A DNA stretch of 64,000 bases from Ahaetulla prasina (lineage: Eukaryota; Chordata; Lepidosauria; Squamata; Colubridae): the NCBI RefSeq assembly GCF_028640845.1, contig NC_080539.1:301520516-301584515 (forward strand), given 5' to 3'. Position numbers and translations under genes: made by a program. Positions 11,313-22,248 of this stretch are shown here, piece by piece (position 1 is the stretch's first letter; each line of letters begins with the position of its first letter). The notes beneath the pieces were generated by a model. The model saw only the letters and a program-made list of their open reading frames with translations, was not told the DNA's origin and searched no databases.

Positions 11313-14104
11313 TTTGAATTGATAAAATTATTTGCTGCATAAAACTTTTCATGTCAGCACTGATAACAGAAGTGAAACCAGAATGTAATAAATAATTAAA
11401 AACCAACTCCCACCCAAAGGTATATAGTTTAAATAAGAAAGGAGATAACATTATTTAGTTTCAAATAGATACCAGTATCTGCTTAATATGACCGAAATTG
11501 GGAAATAAAATTAAACATTCTAGAATTGTTTTTAAAATCCCCTTTAAGGTTTTGTTTTGCAGTATAAAGTTTAGATGAAACTCAAATTTAGATATCTCAA
11601 AATATAGTTTTATTGACTTGAGAAGAATAAAGACTTGTTACACCTTCTGAAAATATCATTTCGCCCAGCGCTTTAGACTCATAATTGCAAAAATTATGTT
11701 AGGAATATAAAGCTACAACAAAATTCAATATATATGAAGGAAAATACGTCTTTAAAAGTATCAGTTTATCATACTGATAAGAGAAATTCAGATATTTATA
11801 AATGGAAAAAATATTGGAAAAAAGTCTAGAAAAATGTGAAAGTATATTACTTTGTGTGATTTAATTTATTGTTAATAAAAACTAAGAATGACTCAAAATT
11901 TTAAAACAGAAAAGTCAAACTAACTTTCCCACCAGAGTAGGAAGATTTATCATCTGGAAAGAATTGTTCTGGGTAGATTAAGTGTTATTGGATACTAGTA
12001 ATGCTTTTGTTTTCATCTAACATGTTGCTTCAAAGAATTTGTGCATGAAATGTTATTTATAAAAAAGCATAAATGCATTTTATCTTCTACAGTGGTTTCG
12101 CAAAAATTCTATTTTGATAAACATCTGCTTATCATGGAAGTTGAAGGAATAGATATTGATGAAAGTGAAAAATGGTGCCAAAGAACCTCTCTGTGGGGTA
12201 TCAGTATAAATAACCTTCAACTTCTTCCTGGTACTGTACAATTTATATGATCCAGATAATTATGTAAATATTTTCTCTACTTCCTCTTTTGAGAGAGTTA
12301 TAGCTCTTCAAAATGTTTTCTGCTAAGGGCTTGTTAATAGTGTTGGGTTGTGTGTCAGGAAACTGAGGTGAAAAGAGAAAATCTTTGAAAAATTAAATTT
12401 CTATTAATGGGATACCTACAGAGATTGAATGGCTTGCTTACAGATGCGGCCTGAGCTAGCAACAATATTTGTTCAAAGTACTGCTTGTTTTAATGCTAAC
12501 TTTCAACTGGCTCTAATAGTTATTTTATATTTCTGCACCTTATAAATTAAGATACAGGGAAAATGCTATAAAACATATTCTACAAAATTTAACTACATTT
12601 TATCCTTCATACTATGTGGCAACCTAATATTGTTGTTTTTTCCCAAGTTCTCTGGATTTTCCCAAAGAAATGTGCGCTTAGTTATGTTTGGATCTGTTCA
12701 TATAAAATATAACATGGTCAGCGCACACATAAATTACTCCAAATCAAAAGAATAATTTGACTCTAGGAAACAGTCTCAAACTGCTAGGAAGTGAGGGATT
12801 GGTTTAAGCCATTTCTGGATAAATAGCTCCAGCTACTCTTGGTAGGAATGGAAGCAACAGTCTCTATTACTTGGCTGCCAATAACTGGCTTGGGACTTTG
12901 TCAGTGGAGGAATATCTGTGTGTACAAATTTCTGTATATATGCTGAACATCAGTCCTGTATTCTTTTTAACAAATAAGAAAAAAAAATACTGTATACCCA
13001 AAGCCTATATAGTCTTTTAAAGCTTCAACATGTTCCTCCCCCTCCTCCATTCCCCTTTGAATTCTTGGAAACAGTACAATGAAACGATTAAAAAGCTTGC
13101 ATTCTTTTCATACGCAGTGAAGTTTTTCCTTGTGAAAACGATTGCATTCTTATTGAATGTCAGGTTTTCCTAATTTATACTGGTACTCATTTGTATTTGT
13201 ATTACTATAAGAAATGGCTAGATCTGTTCTCTATATTTCTCTTTTATTTGTTCCTTGTTCTTATTTCCTTCTTACTATATTTTTAGTTTGCACTACATTT
13301 TACTCTTGCTTTTAAAATCAGATCACTATGTCATTAATAGTTGAGATGCTTATTCCAGAGAACCAGCATTGCAACAAAGAAAACTCATTTCCTGGGCCCA
13401 TTTAGATGACACTGTTTAATTAATGGGACTCAAGTATGTCAGCCCTATCTAACTGCTACCAAATGGCAGAAACTACAAAAGACAGATAGCCCCTCAGGTA
13501 GACAAGCTCTATGCCATGAAATGGTTTATAAGGAAACTTCATATGGAAGCCAACTGGTAACCAGTGCTACTAACAAAGCAAAGTTATTATTGGAATTATA
13601 GTCAGAAAGAGAGATCATTTGGACCTCTTCCTTCAAGTTGATAGGCAACTTGCTTTGACCCCCTCTCCTTCTTGTTCTCATTTTGAGTATGATTAGTTTC
13701 ATAAAATATGGATGATAGATGAACAAATAATTTCCCCAATCAAGAAAAAATATTTCATCTTTGGTGCTCTGTTAAATAGAATTTTTTATTCTAGTTTGAT
13801 TGGACATACAAATAATTTGTCTTTGGTGAAATAGTAGAGGTAGAATTTTCATTAGTTGTACCACTGTAAAAATGGGGTTGCATGGAGGGAATGAAAAATG
13901 AATTCTATTTATTCTGGTTTCTTATTGTGTGGTTAGAAGAAAACCTAAAGCCAATTTATATGCTTCTCATTTTGAAAGATTTATTTTTGAAATTATTCTT
14001 GTGTATAGTGTGTACATGTGTAAAAGTAAGGCTTTTGGAATAGGTGTAACTTTGAAAATTGAATATTAATTCCATATTAGTTCATTAGTTTTGTTTCTAT
14101 ACCA
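11313..14104. other. AT-rich non-coding stretch
   Basis: 2.8 kb with no supported gene or repeat family. The open frames at 12041-12250 and 13526-13726 lack any family resemblance. Confidence 0.4.
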
Positions 14105-14117
14105 TTCTCCATAGTGT

Positions 14118-14225
14118 GGCGATGGAGGCGCCATTTGGGGTTATTCCAGTCTCTAGCTCTATGGTCTCTAAGTTGAAAAAAAAAATTCTGAGGATCCGCC
14201 TCCCTGGTGACGTTCCCCAGCTTTT
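14118..14225 (+). repeat. DIRS 1 left inverted terminal repeat
   Basis: Reverse complement of 20967-21074 with few mismatches. It includes TTTGGGGTTATTCCAGTCTC and an A-run before TTCTGAGGATCCGCCTCCC. Confidence 0.88.
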
Positions 14226-15282
14226 TTCAACTCTGCCTCAGCTATGGTCGTTTAATTTTTAGCTCCAGAGCTTTAGAGCTGAGCTATATTATTCCCTGGA
14301 TATCCTTTTCTTATTTTTGGATTTTGGTTTTCTTTCCTTTCCCTTCAGGTAAATTTGTTTCTTTTATCTTGATTTTTCTTGGATCTATGATTGTTGCTTG
14401 CAGCTAGGGAAGGCTCTCCGTTGATACGGATTGGAGCTGGGGGGGTTGCCCTTTCCGACGCCTCCCATCCTCCCCTTTTCCTCTCAGGTACCGGGCTGGT
14501 AGCTTTGGGGGGTGCTGCGGGGGTTTGCTTTCACCCCAAAGGTTGCGGCTGGCCTCCGTGGTCTCGGAGCGCTCTGATAAAAACCGCTGGAGCCGCGCTA
14601 GCCTCTAGGAGCCTTGGCGCGGCTGCATTTTACTCCAGAGTTTTTCTGCGCCGATCAGCTGTGGAGCGGGTTTGTTGCTTGCAGCTGGGGGCTGTTTTCA
14701 AGTTTGTTGGCCACGCCAGCCTCTTACAGCCTGGGCTTGGGCCGTTTTATTGCTTCCTGGATTTTTGGCACCAGGAAGGAACTGTGGCAGAGCCGCTGGG
14801 CTGCCCTAGCCTTTCTTAGCCTAGCACAACCTTGGGAAGGAAGGAAGGAGTTAATTGTGCACCCCTTTTTCCCGCGCTTTACAATTGCGGCTTCCGGCCT
14901 AGGCGGCTTTGTTTCCCTGGCATTGCTTTGTGGCCACAGGGCTGGCAGGGCTCTCTGCATCGGTGGATGGGAGCCCTGGTCATTTTCCAGCCATTTTTGT
15001 GCCTACGGGCTAGCTTTGCAGCCTGATCTGGGGAATCTGGAGGACCAGAGCCTGATATCTACAGTGATCTGCAAAAGTGGAAGTCACAAGTTTGAGGATT
15101 CCAGTTTGTGTGCATCGTGGGATCAGGCTTGTATATTTTCCTTTCTATCCTGTCTGTTTTGCAAAAAGAAAGAGAAACTGGACTTGGGACCTTTACTTCC
15201 TTGAGCGGGGTTGGTCATTTGGCAAATTGTTTGTCCTGCCTTTGTGGATTACAGAGGCTTCTGGCCTAATATCTAATTTACC

Positions 15283-16270
15283 ATGGGAGACTTTGATAGG
15301 CAGGCTGCATTTTCTGCAGAGGGTTCTTGGTCACCTCAGCCAGATAGAGGGGGCAGAGCACCAGTCAAGCCTAGAACAGCTAGCCTTGCTGCAACTGCTA
15401 AGATTTGTACCAGGACCAATGTCCGTGCTGGCACATCCAAGGCTGAAGAAAAGACTGACCGGGCACGACAGAAAGCTATTGACAGAGAGTTTGCCAAGGC
15501 TTCAGCCCCTTCAGACTCTGCCATTTCTGAGTGTCAGATGGCTTCTCCAACCCCAGATTTGCCTCCTCAGCAGGATCTGAACATACCATTTTAACCTGCA
15601 GCTACCAGGGCCTGGTCACCTGATACCCTCAGTGACCCTCTCCCTCGGCCTGGGCTTTCTGGGGCACCACTTAGGGCCCCTGAGGCAACGTGGACTCCCA
15701 CCACTGCGGGACTCCGCCAAGGGGATGTGGGAGAACAAGACATGCCACAGTTTATGAAGAGGTGGCTTGAGCAGGCCATTAAGTGAGGCTTTGCGGAAGA
15801 AATGCGCCAGCAGTCTCAACCAACTTCCCACTTGTATTCTTTGGGGCAGGGAGGGGCCTCTCGGAGACTTTTGTCTCCAGTGATTAAGTACCAGGAACCT
15901 GTGTCTTCCGCTCCCTCTGAACTTAGTTATTACGATGGGGAATGGCAAGGTGAGGAGGATTTTTCTGTACCAGAGCAAGATGCCCGACCAAAACCTCCCT
16001 TTAAGAGTCTATTCAGTCCTGCCCTCCTGAATCGTTTGTTGGCAAAGGCTCGGGCTACAGCATGTATGGATCAGGCACCTGCAGCCTCTGGGTCCACTTT
16101 AGATGGCGGGGAACAGGATGATTTCCTGTTCCCTGAGCAGGCGGTGGAGGCAGATACCATTCCTATCTCTAAGATGTTTTTGGACTTAATACAAAGGCAG
16201 TGGACCTCACCGGCTACAGCTTCCAGGCCCACTGGGTTGGAGAATCAACTTTTTGGAGTGGATGCAGCCT
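15283..16270 (+). pseudogene. DIRS 1 gag-like protein, N-terminal part
   Basis: One frame begins MGDFDRQAAF at 15283. It is followed by a basic segment (KPRTASLAATAK, KAEEKTDRARQKAIDREF) that resembles the start of DIRS fragment 3 at 34271. In the same frame there are stops near 15592 and 15784, then a continuous acidic region with FKSLFSPALLNRLLAKA and SKMFLDLIQRQW. These correspond to FKSLLHKAQ and KLFTDVVQRQW in the DIRS 2 gag-like protein. The frame is cut at about 16270 by the CR1 insertion. Function by analogy: structural nucleic-acid-binding protein of the element. Non-functional here. Confidence 0.75.
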
Positions 16271-16274
16271 TACT

Positions 16275-16349
16275 TATAATATAATATAATATAATATAAT
16301 ATAATATAATATAATATAATATAATATAATATAATATAATATAATATAA
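16275..16349. repeat. AATAT pentanucleotide tail
   Basis: About 15 uninterrupted units directly at the CR1 3' end; an expanded LINE tail. Confidence 0.92.
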
Positions 16350-17211
16350 CAACAGAGTTGGAAGGGACCTTGGAGGCTTTCTAGTCCAACCCCCTGCCCT
16401 GGCAGGAAACCCTACACCATCTCAGTCAGATGGTTATCCAACATTTTCTTAAAAATTTCCAGTGTTGGAGCATTCACAACTTCTTTAGGCAAGTCGTTCC
16501 ATTTATTAATTGTTCTAACTGTCAGGAAATTTCTCCTTAGTTCTAAGTTGCTTCTTTCCTTGATCAGTTTCCACCCATTGCTTCTTGTTCTACCCTCAGG
16601 TGCTTTGGAGAACAGCCCGACTCCCTTTTCTTTGTGGCAACCCCTGAGATATTGGAACACAGCTATCATGTCTCCCCTAGTCCTTCTTTTTATTAAACTA
16701 GACATACCGAATTCCTGCAACCGTTCTTCATATGTTTTAGCCTCCAGTCCCCTAATCATCTTTGTTGCTCTTCTCTGCACTCTTTCTAGAGTCTCAACAT
16801 CTTTTTTACATCGTGGCAACCAAAACTGGATGCAATATTCCAAGTGTGGCCTTACCAAGGCATTATAAAGTGGCACTAACACTTCACGTGATCTTGATTC
16901 TATCCCTCTGTTTATGCAGCCCAGAACTGTGTTGGCTTTTTTAGCAGCTGCTGCACACTGCTGGCTCATATCTAAATGGTTATCCACTAGGACTCCAAGA
17001 TCCCTCTCACAGGTATTACTATTGAGCAAGGTACCACATATACGGTACCTGTGCATTTTGGGTTTTTTTGGCCTAAATGTAGAACCTTACTTTTTTCACT
17101 GTTGAATTTCATTTTGTTAGATAGCGCCCAATGTTCAAGTCTGTCAAGATCTTTCTGTAACTTGAGCCTATCTTCTGGAGTGTTGGCTATTCCTGCCAGC
17201 TTGGTATCATC
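16275..17211 (-). mobile_element. CR1 LINE 3' half, inserted in DIRS 1
   Basis: The minus strand carries the CR1 reverse transcriptase C-terminal region. An open frame 17056-16412 contains [49 protein letters not shown] and a C-terminal [13 protein letters not shown]. The 3' end reads antisense GAGTTGGAAGGGACCTTGG and ends in an AATAT tail. Upstream (toward 17211) the element reads back through the DTKLAG region and is cut inside the catalytic FADD by the L2 element; it resumes at 18977-19335. It is nearly identical in protein to the + copy at 55900-56985, so fairly young. Confidence 0.9.
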
Positions 17212-18941
17212 ACGCCACTACATGTTTACTGGACCCGTGCCCTTCCTGGTTGGTGCTGGCCACACAGGAGGTGACACGAGGCTGGCTCCAGGGGATTATC
17301 AACGCTTCTTTGTTGGAAGGGGTTTTTCCTGCCACCTTGAAAGAGGCGGTGGTGAGACCCCTCCTCAAGAAGCCTTCCCTGGACCCAGCTATTTTGGGAA
17401 ATTATCGTCCGGTCTCCAACCTTCGCTTTGTTGCGAAGGTTGTAGAGAGTGCTGTGGTGCGGCAGCTGCCCCAATACCTGGATGAAGCCGTCTATCTAGA
17501 CCCGTTCCAGTCCGGCTTCCGACCTGGATACAGCACGGAGACAGCTTTGGTCGCGTTGGTGGATGATCTCTGGAGGGCCAGAGACAGGGGTTATTCCTCT
17601 GCCCTGGTCCTGTTAGATCTCTCAGCGGCTTTTGATACCATCGACCATGGTATCTTGCTGTGCCGGTTGGGGGGATTGGGAGTGGGAGGCACCGTTTATC
17701 GGTGGTTCTCCTCCTATCTCTCTGACCGGTCGCAGACGGTGTTGACGGGGGCAGAGGTCGGCCGCAAGGCGCCTCACTTGTGGGGTGCCACAGGGGTCGA
17801 TTCTCTCGCCCCTCCTGTTCAACATCTATATGAAGCCGCTGGGTGAGATCATCAGTGGCTTTGGGGTGAGATACCAGCTGTACGCTGACACTCAGCTGTA
17901 CTTCTCCACCCCGGGCCACCCCAACGAAGCTGTTGAAGTGCTGTCCCGGTGTTTGGAAGCCGTACGGGTCTGGATGGGGAGGAACAGGCTCAAGCTCAAT
18001 CCCTCCAAGATGGAGTGGCTGTGGATGCCGGCACCCCGATTCAGTCAGCTGCAGCCGCGGCTGACTCTTGGAGGCGAGTTATTGGCCCCAAAGGAAAGGG
18101 TGCGCAACTTGGGAGTTCTCCTGGATGAACGGCTGTCGTTTGAAGACCATTTGACGGCCGTCTCCAGGAGGACTTTTCACCAGGTTCGCCTGGTTCGCCA
18201 GTTGCGCCCCTTCCTTGATCAGGATGTCTTATGCACAGTCACTCATGCTCTTGTCACCTCTCGCTTGGATTATTGCAATGCTCTCTACATGGGGCTCCCC
18301 TTGAAGTGCACTCGGAGGCTTCAGTTAGTCCAGAATGCAGCTGCGCAGGTGATAGAGGGAGCTCCATGTAGCTCCCATATAACACCACTCCTGCGCAGAC
18401 TGCACTGGCTGCCTGTGGTCTCTCGGGTGCACTTTAAGGTTTTGGTTACTACCTTTAAAGTGCTCCATGGCTTAGGGCCCGGGTACTTACGGGACCGCCT
18501 ACTGTTACCTCATGCCTCCCACCGACCCGTACGCTCACACAGAGAGGGACTTCTCAGGGTGCCATCCGCCAAACAATGTCGGCTGGCGGCCCCCAGGGGA
18601 AGATCCTTCTCTGTGGGGGCTCCTACCCTCTGGAACGAACTTCCCCTTGGTTTACGCCAAATATCTGACCTTCGGACCTTTCGCCGCGAATTGAAAACGT
18701 ATTTATTTACTCGCGCAGGGCTGGCTTAAATTTTGTTGTATTTTTAAATTTATATTTTATATTTCTAAATTTTATATGAATTTTAATGGGTTTTTAGAAT
18801 TTTAAATGTTTTAAAGTTTTCGGCCAATTGTATAATAAGTTTTTTAATTTTGTTTTAATTGTATATTGTATTGTTTGGGTTTTTATTCTGGCTGTACACC
18901 GCCTTGAGTCCTTCGGGAGAAGGGCGGTATAGTAATCTAAT

Positions 18942-18979
<38 letters not shown>
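17212..18979 (+). mobile_element. L2 LINE, 5' truncated, inserted in CR1
   Basis: The + strand encodes the L2 reverse transcriptase from just upstream of the fingers to the C-terminus. The 3' UTR ends ACCGCCTTGAGTCCTTCGGG, AGGGCGGTATAGTAATCTAA and then an ATC-repeat tail (18944-18979). The element is flanked on both sides by the two halves of one CR1, so it inserted after the CR1. The target at the break reads ATCATC, the same unit as the tail. 5' truncation starts at about 17212. Confidence 0.9.
17250..18729 (+). pseudogene. L2 reverse transcriptase, frameshifted
   Basis: Two overlapping frames form one RT. The first (17250 to about 17768) has WLQGIINASLLEG, KKPSLDPAILGNYRPVSNL, DPFQSGFRPGYSTETAL and LLDLSAAFDTIDHGILL. 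A one-base shift near 17768, just before the PQG motif, moves it to the second frame (17785-18729), which has PQGSILSPLLFNIYMKPLG. The catalytic motif reads YADTQLY (17881-17901) where the family has YADDTQLY, so one catalytic aspartate codon is missing. The C-terminal part has THALVTSRLDYCNALYMGLP, LLRRLHWLPV and FKVLHGLGPGYLRD, typical of L2. It is dead as an enzyme but recently open over most of its length. Confidence 0.88.
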
Positions 18980-19335
18980 TGCAAATTTGATGAGTTCCCC
19001 ATCTATCCCCTCGTCCAAGTCATTGATGAAGATGTTGAAGAGTACTGAGCCTAAAACAGAGCCTTGGGGTACTCGACTGCATACTTCCCTCCATGTGGAT
19101 GTAGTTCCATTGAGGACTACACGTTGAATGCGGTTGGTCAGCCAGTTACGAATCCATCTGGTGGTGGTGCTGTCTAACCCACATTTTTCTACTTTATCTA
19201 GTAGTAGGTTATGGTCTACTTTATCAAATGCTTTACAGCATTCCTCTGGTCTACTAATTTTGTCATTCCTCTGGTCTACTAATTTTTCAGTACTGGACAT
19301 TTTTCAGTTACTGGACACTTAAGTTACTGGACATT
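18977..19335 (-). mobile_element. CR1 LINE, 5' part of the interrupted copy
   Basis: The minus strand gives [62 protein letters not shown] and then ADD at the ATC repeat. It thus reads straight into the catalytic site where the L2 inserted. The tract of aspartates in the translated frame is the L2 ATC tail. At the element's 5' end (19240-19335) there are short tandem duplications; the exact boundary to DIRS 1 is blurred. Confidence 0.88.
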
Positions 19336-19835
19336 CCCAAGGTGGATGCTCCGACCTCTTCTTTTGTTTTGCCACCTGATGCAGAGGACGCCTTGAGGGC
19401 AGAGGAAAAGAGAGAGGAGACGGCCCTGCGCCGGGCTCACCTGGCAGATTCCTGGGCTATTAGCGCCTCTACAGCGGCTTCCTTCCTTACTAGAGTGTCA
19501 GTTCGATGGCTGCGACTTCAGTTTCACTTAGCGCCGGATGATATACGTGCTCACCAGGACCTCTCCAAGATTTTAGCTGCTGCAGAATACACCGCGGACG
19601 GAACCTTGGCCTCTGCCAAGTTTTCTGCCAGGTCCATGGTGGCATCTATCACTGCTAGACGTCTGCTTTGGCTATGACACTGGTGCATGGATGCTAAGCA
19701 TAAATGAAAACTGGCTTCTGCTCCCTTTGAAGGGGAACATTTATTTGGCCAGTCTCTGGATCCTTTATTAATTGAAACCAAAGGCAAGAGGAAGTTGCTT
19801 CCATCTCAGAGCAGGCGGGCCGATTTCCGATTTTC
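19336..19835 (+). pseudogene. DIRS 1 gag-like protein, C-terminal part
   Basis: The frame continues the gag-like reading after the CR1. VDAPTSSFVLPPDAEDALRAEEKREE is followed by DSWAISASTAASFLTR, AHQDLSKILAAAEYTADGTL and SMVASITARRLLWL, with a stop near 19677. Beyond it comes a clear match to the gag C-terminal segment of DIRS 2 (LFGQSLDPLLIETKGKRKLL). At about 19835 the sequence jumps to the recombinase N-terminus; the gag tail and the whole RT/RNase H region are missing. Confidence 0.75.
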
Positions 19836-20752
19836 CTACGATGCAGGCAGCCAGGCGGCCTTCGACCACGCGCATTTACAACACCACATGGACCACCTTT
19901 ACAGAGTGGTGTAGTTCAAGAAATTGGGACCCTACTTCGGCCTCAGTGGCGGAGGTGATAGAGTTTTTACAGGATGGCCTTGAGCGGTGGCTTTCTCCTA
20001 ATACCTTGAGGAGGCAGGTGGCTGCACTGGGTTCCGTTTTGCCATTTGGGGATTGGGGTTCCCTCGCTCACCATCCGAGGGTGTGTACCTTTTCTAATCT
20101 TCGCCCTCCTACACTGCACTGTTATCCAACTTGGGACCTTGCTAAGGTTTTGCAGGCATTGACCAAGGCCCCTTTTGAACCATTGAGGGAAGCCAGTCTG
20201 CAGCTCCTATCTTGTAAGATTGTTTTCCTTGTGGCCATCACGTCTGCCCGACGGATATCGGAGTTGGCGGCTTTATTGGTGAGGAAGGACCTGTGTATCT
20301 TTCACTCCAACAAGGCCTTGGAGGAGACCTGGCATATGTTGGATGTTAGGCGGGCCCTCCATATTTATATCTCACGGACCTCTTCCTTTCGGAAGACTGA
20401 ATCCCTGTTTGTTTCCTATCAACTGTCAACTCTTGGCCACAGGGTGACATCTTCCACAGTCGGGCATTGGCTTAGGTCATGTATAGCACGTGCTTATGAG
20501 CTTCAAGCTCTTCCGGTGTCTCAGGGGATAACGGCCCATTCTACTCGCAGTGCAGCTACAATGGCAGCATGGGCTACCCAGGCTTCGGTTGAGGAGATTT
20601 GTAGGGCAGCTACATGGACTTCTCCATCTCCCTTCATACGTTACTATAGACTGGATGCGTATGCCCCGGCAGAGGCTGCCTTTGGGTGGAGGGTCTTGCA
20701 GAAGGTCCACGAAGAGTCACGGTCATCGTCCCAGACCAGTTCCTTCCCGTAG
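19772..20752 (+). CDS. DIRS 1 tyrosine recombinase
   Basis: Open frame whose recombinase part starts at about 19840 (MQAARRPSTTRIY). Seen in order: an N-terminal core-binding region (FTEWCSSRNWDP, LSPNTLRRQVAAL), the first catalytic arginine in ITSARRISELAAL, an HxxR box in ITAHSTRSAATMAAW, and a C-terminal FIRYYRLDAY that supplies the tyrosine. Compared with the DIRS 2 copy it lacks a few residues before the LRPPTLH-like part. It also lacks roughly 35-40 residues between CIFHSNKA and EETWHMLD. The enzyme would join cDNA circles to the genome. Activity is doubtful because of the internal gap, though the catalytic boxes are intact. The actual start codon is unknown; the frame opens in gag-derived sequence. 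Confidence 0.75.
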   Translation: MKPKARGSCFHLRAGGPISDFPTMQAARRPSTTRIYNTTWTTFTEWCSSRNWDPTSASVAEVIEFLQDGLERWLSPNTLRRQVAALGSVLPFGDWGSLAHHPRVCTFSNLRPPTLHCYPTWDLAKVLQALTKAPFEPLREASLQLLSCKIVFLVAITSARRISELAALLVRKDLCIFHSNKALEETWHMLDVRRALHIYISRTSSFRKTESLFVSYQLSTLGHRVTSSTVGHWLRSCIARAYELQALPVSQGITAHSTRSAATMAAWATQASVEEICRAATWTSPSPFIRYYRLDAYAPAEAAFGWRVLQKVHEESRSSSQTSSFP

Positions 20753-20774
20753 TGCTCATCAGTCTTTGGTATAT

Positions 20775-20866
20775 CCCCAAATGGTGCCTCCCATCGCCAC
20801 ACTATGGAGAAGGAACGTTGGGCTTACCATGATACGTCCTTTCTCATAGGGGCGATGGGAGGCGCC
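20775..20866 (+). repeat. DIRS 1 internal complementary region
   Basis: 20775-20811 is antisense to the left extreme end (14105 onward). 20812-20866 is antisense to the right extreme end (to 21117). Joined, the two define the circular junction CCTTCTCC. This is the template organisation known for DIRS elements. Confidence 0.82.
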
Positions 20867-20966
20867 AGTCCCACCCTATTTCGTTCAGGTCCGACTCCGG
20901 TGGGAGGGGTGTTTTCCTGTTTTTCTAATTTTCAGCTGGATCTTCATTCACTTCGGCTTCATTGTC

Positions 20967-21074
20967 AAAGCTGGGGAATGTCACCAGGGAGGCGGATCCT
21001 CAGAATTTTTTTTTTCAACTCAGAGACCATAGAGCTAGAGACTGGAATAACCCCAAATGGCGCCTCCCATCGCC
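20967..21074 (+). repeat. DIRS 1 right inverted terminal repeat
   Basis: Reverse complement of 14118-14225. Differences are small, for example an extra G in the GATGGGAGGCGCC stretch. Confidence 0.88.
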
Positions 21075-21117
21075 CCTATGAGAAAGGACGTATCACGGTA
21101 AGACCAATGTCCCTTTC

Positions 21118-22248
21118 ATGTAATCAAAACAATTCATATGTATCCCTTAGAGCAGTATTGATTTATCTAGTTTTTGAGACAAACACCTATCTGTATTACA
21201 AATGGAAGTGAACATTAAATCAAAAGGAAACCAGAGTGCAGCCCATCATATTTAGAATATATTTGTCAATTTAGGGTTCTCAGTTGCTCCTAGATCTGAG
21301 GCTTGTGACATTTTTATTTTCTCTTCTACATTTTAAAATAGCACTAAGTTGACTGGTGATGGATATTTCTAGTAGATTAAAAGCCATCTGGGTTTCAGTA
21401 TATTCCAATTGATTCATTAATCTGCAAAATATCATTTACATGAGCCTGTTAGTACTTATCCCATCTGCTATTTTGTTGTTCACTTCTGGGTCTTTGAACA
21501 AAACAGAAAATAGGGTATAGTGCTGAGCACTTCTATTTGGAAGGAACCATTGTATTTGATCAAGAATATATGTTTTAACTATAGCTCTGTTTCCAATTCT
21601 ATTTCTATTTTTGTTGTGAGTACCAAATTAAAGGCTCACAAAAGCCTAATAATGCATAAAAGCCCTGTTTCTATTAACACAACCATGTTTTAAATGTGAA
21701 CAAGAACATTTTCATAGTTGCCTCTCCAAACCTGCATTGAAATCTTCTGGGCAAAAAAACATGCATTTAATTGTGTGGCATTGATAAGTCCTAAGAGAGA
21801 TATTTTATATGGATTTTCTATCTGCAAAATGCTGACTCAAAGGTGAGGCCTTTGAAACTGTATTAATGAGAAACAGCAAATACATTAACAAGCAAATTTA
21901 ACAAACACATTAAGGGAAAATTTCTGTAAAATGAAAACCCATTTTTTTACCCCTTCCAGGATGAGGAAGAACATTCTCTGCCCATTTCTAATGAGCAGTT
22001 TATTATTTTTCCTGGAGGAACAGAAGATTGATAGGATGTTCTAACTAGTGTCTCATTTATTAAATAAGTTCTGCATCTGCATGGTCTGTGCCAAAGAAAT
22101 ATGCATTTCTTTTCACATGGAACTTATGCATTCTTTACACCTCTTCTGATAAATTTCCTCTGAAATGGGATTTTTGTACGCAATTTTTTTAAAGAAAAGG
22201 ATAAGCCAAGAAATATTTTGAACTATACGTTAGTGAATTATGTCTCTA
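21118..22248. other. Non-coding stretch
   Basis: No gene or clear repeat. Confidence 0.4.

Larger units (their letters stand above)
14105..21117 (+). mobile_element. DIRS retrotransposon 1, RT/RNase H deleted
   Basis: The ends are inverted repeats of about 107 bp (14118-14225 and 20967-21074). An internal complementary region at 20775-20866 matches, in antisense, first the left extreme end and then the right extreme end. Both ends carry TTC (14105-14107 and 21115-21117). Order inside: a GC-rich leader, a broken gag-like frame 15283-16270, a CR1/L2 insertion 16275-19335, more gag-like frame to about 19835, then a tyrosine recombinase frame to 20752. The RT and RNase H block present in DIRS element 2 is absent. 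Without the LINE insertion it is about 4 kb. Ends and recombinase suggest it could have been mobilised by an autonomous relative. Confidence 0.85.

Noticed and set aside
12041..12250. 69-codon open frame
   Set aside because: AT-rich, no family resemblance, no splice or promoter context.
14391..15204. Long frames in the GC-rich leader of DIRS 1
   Set aside because: No similarity to any DIRS protein and no counterpart in DIRS 2; probably leader sequence.
18794..19300. A protein with a long aspartate tract
   Set aside because: The aspartates are the ATC tail of the L2 read in the antisense CR1 frame.
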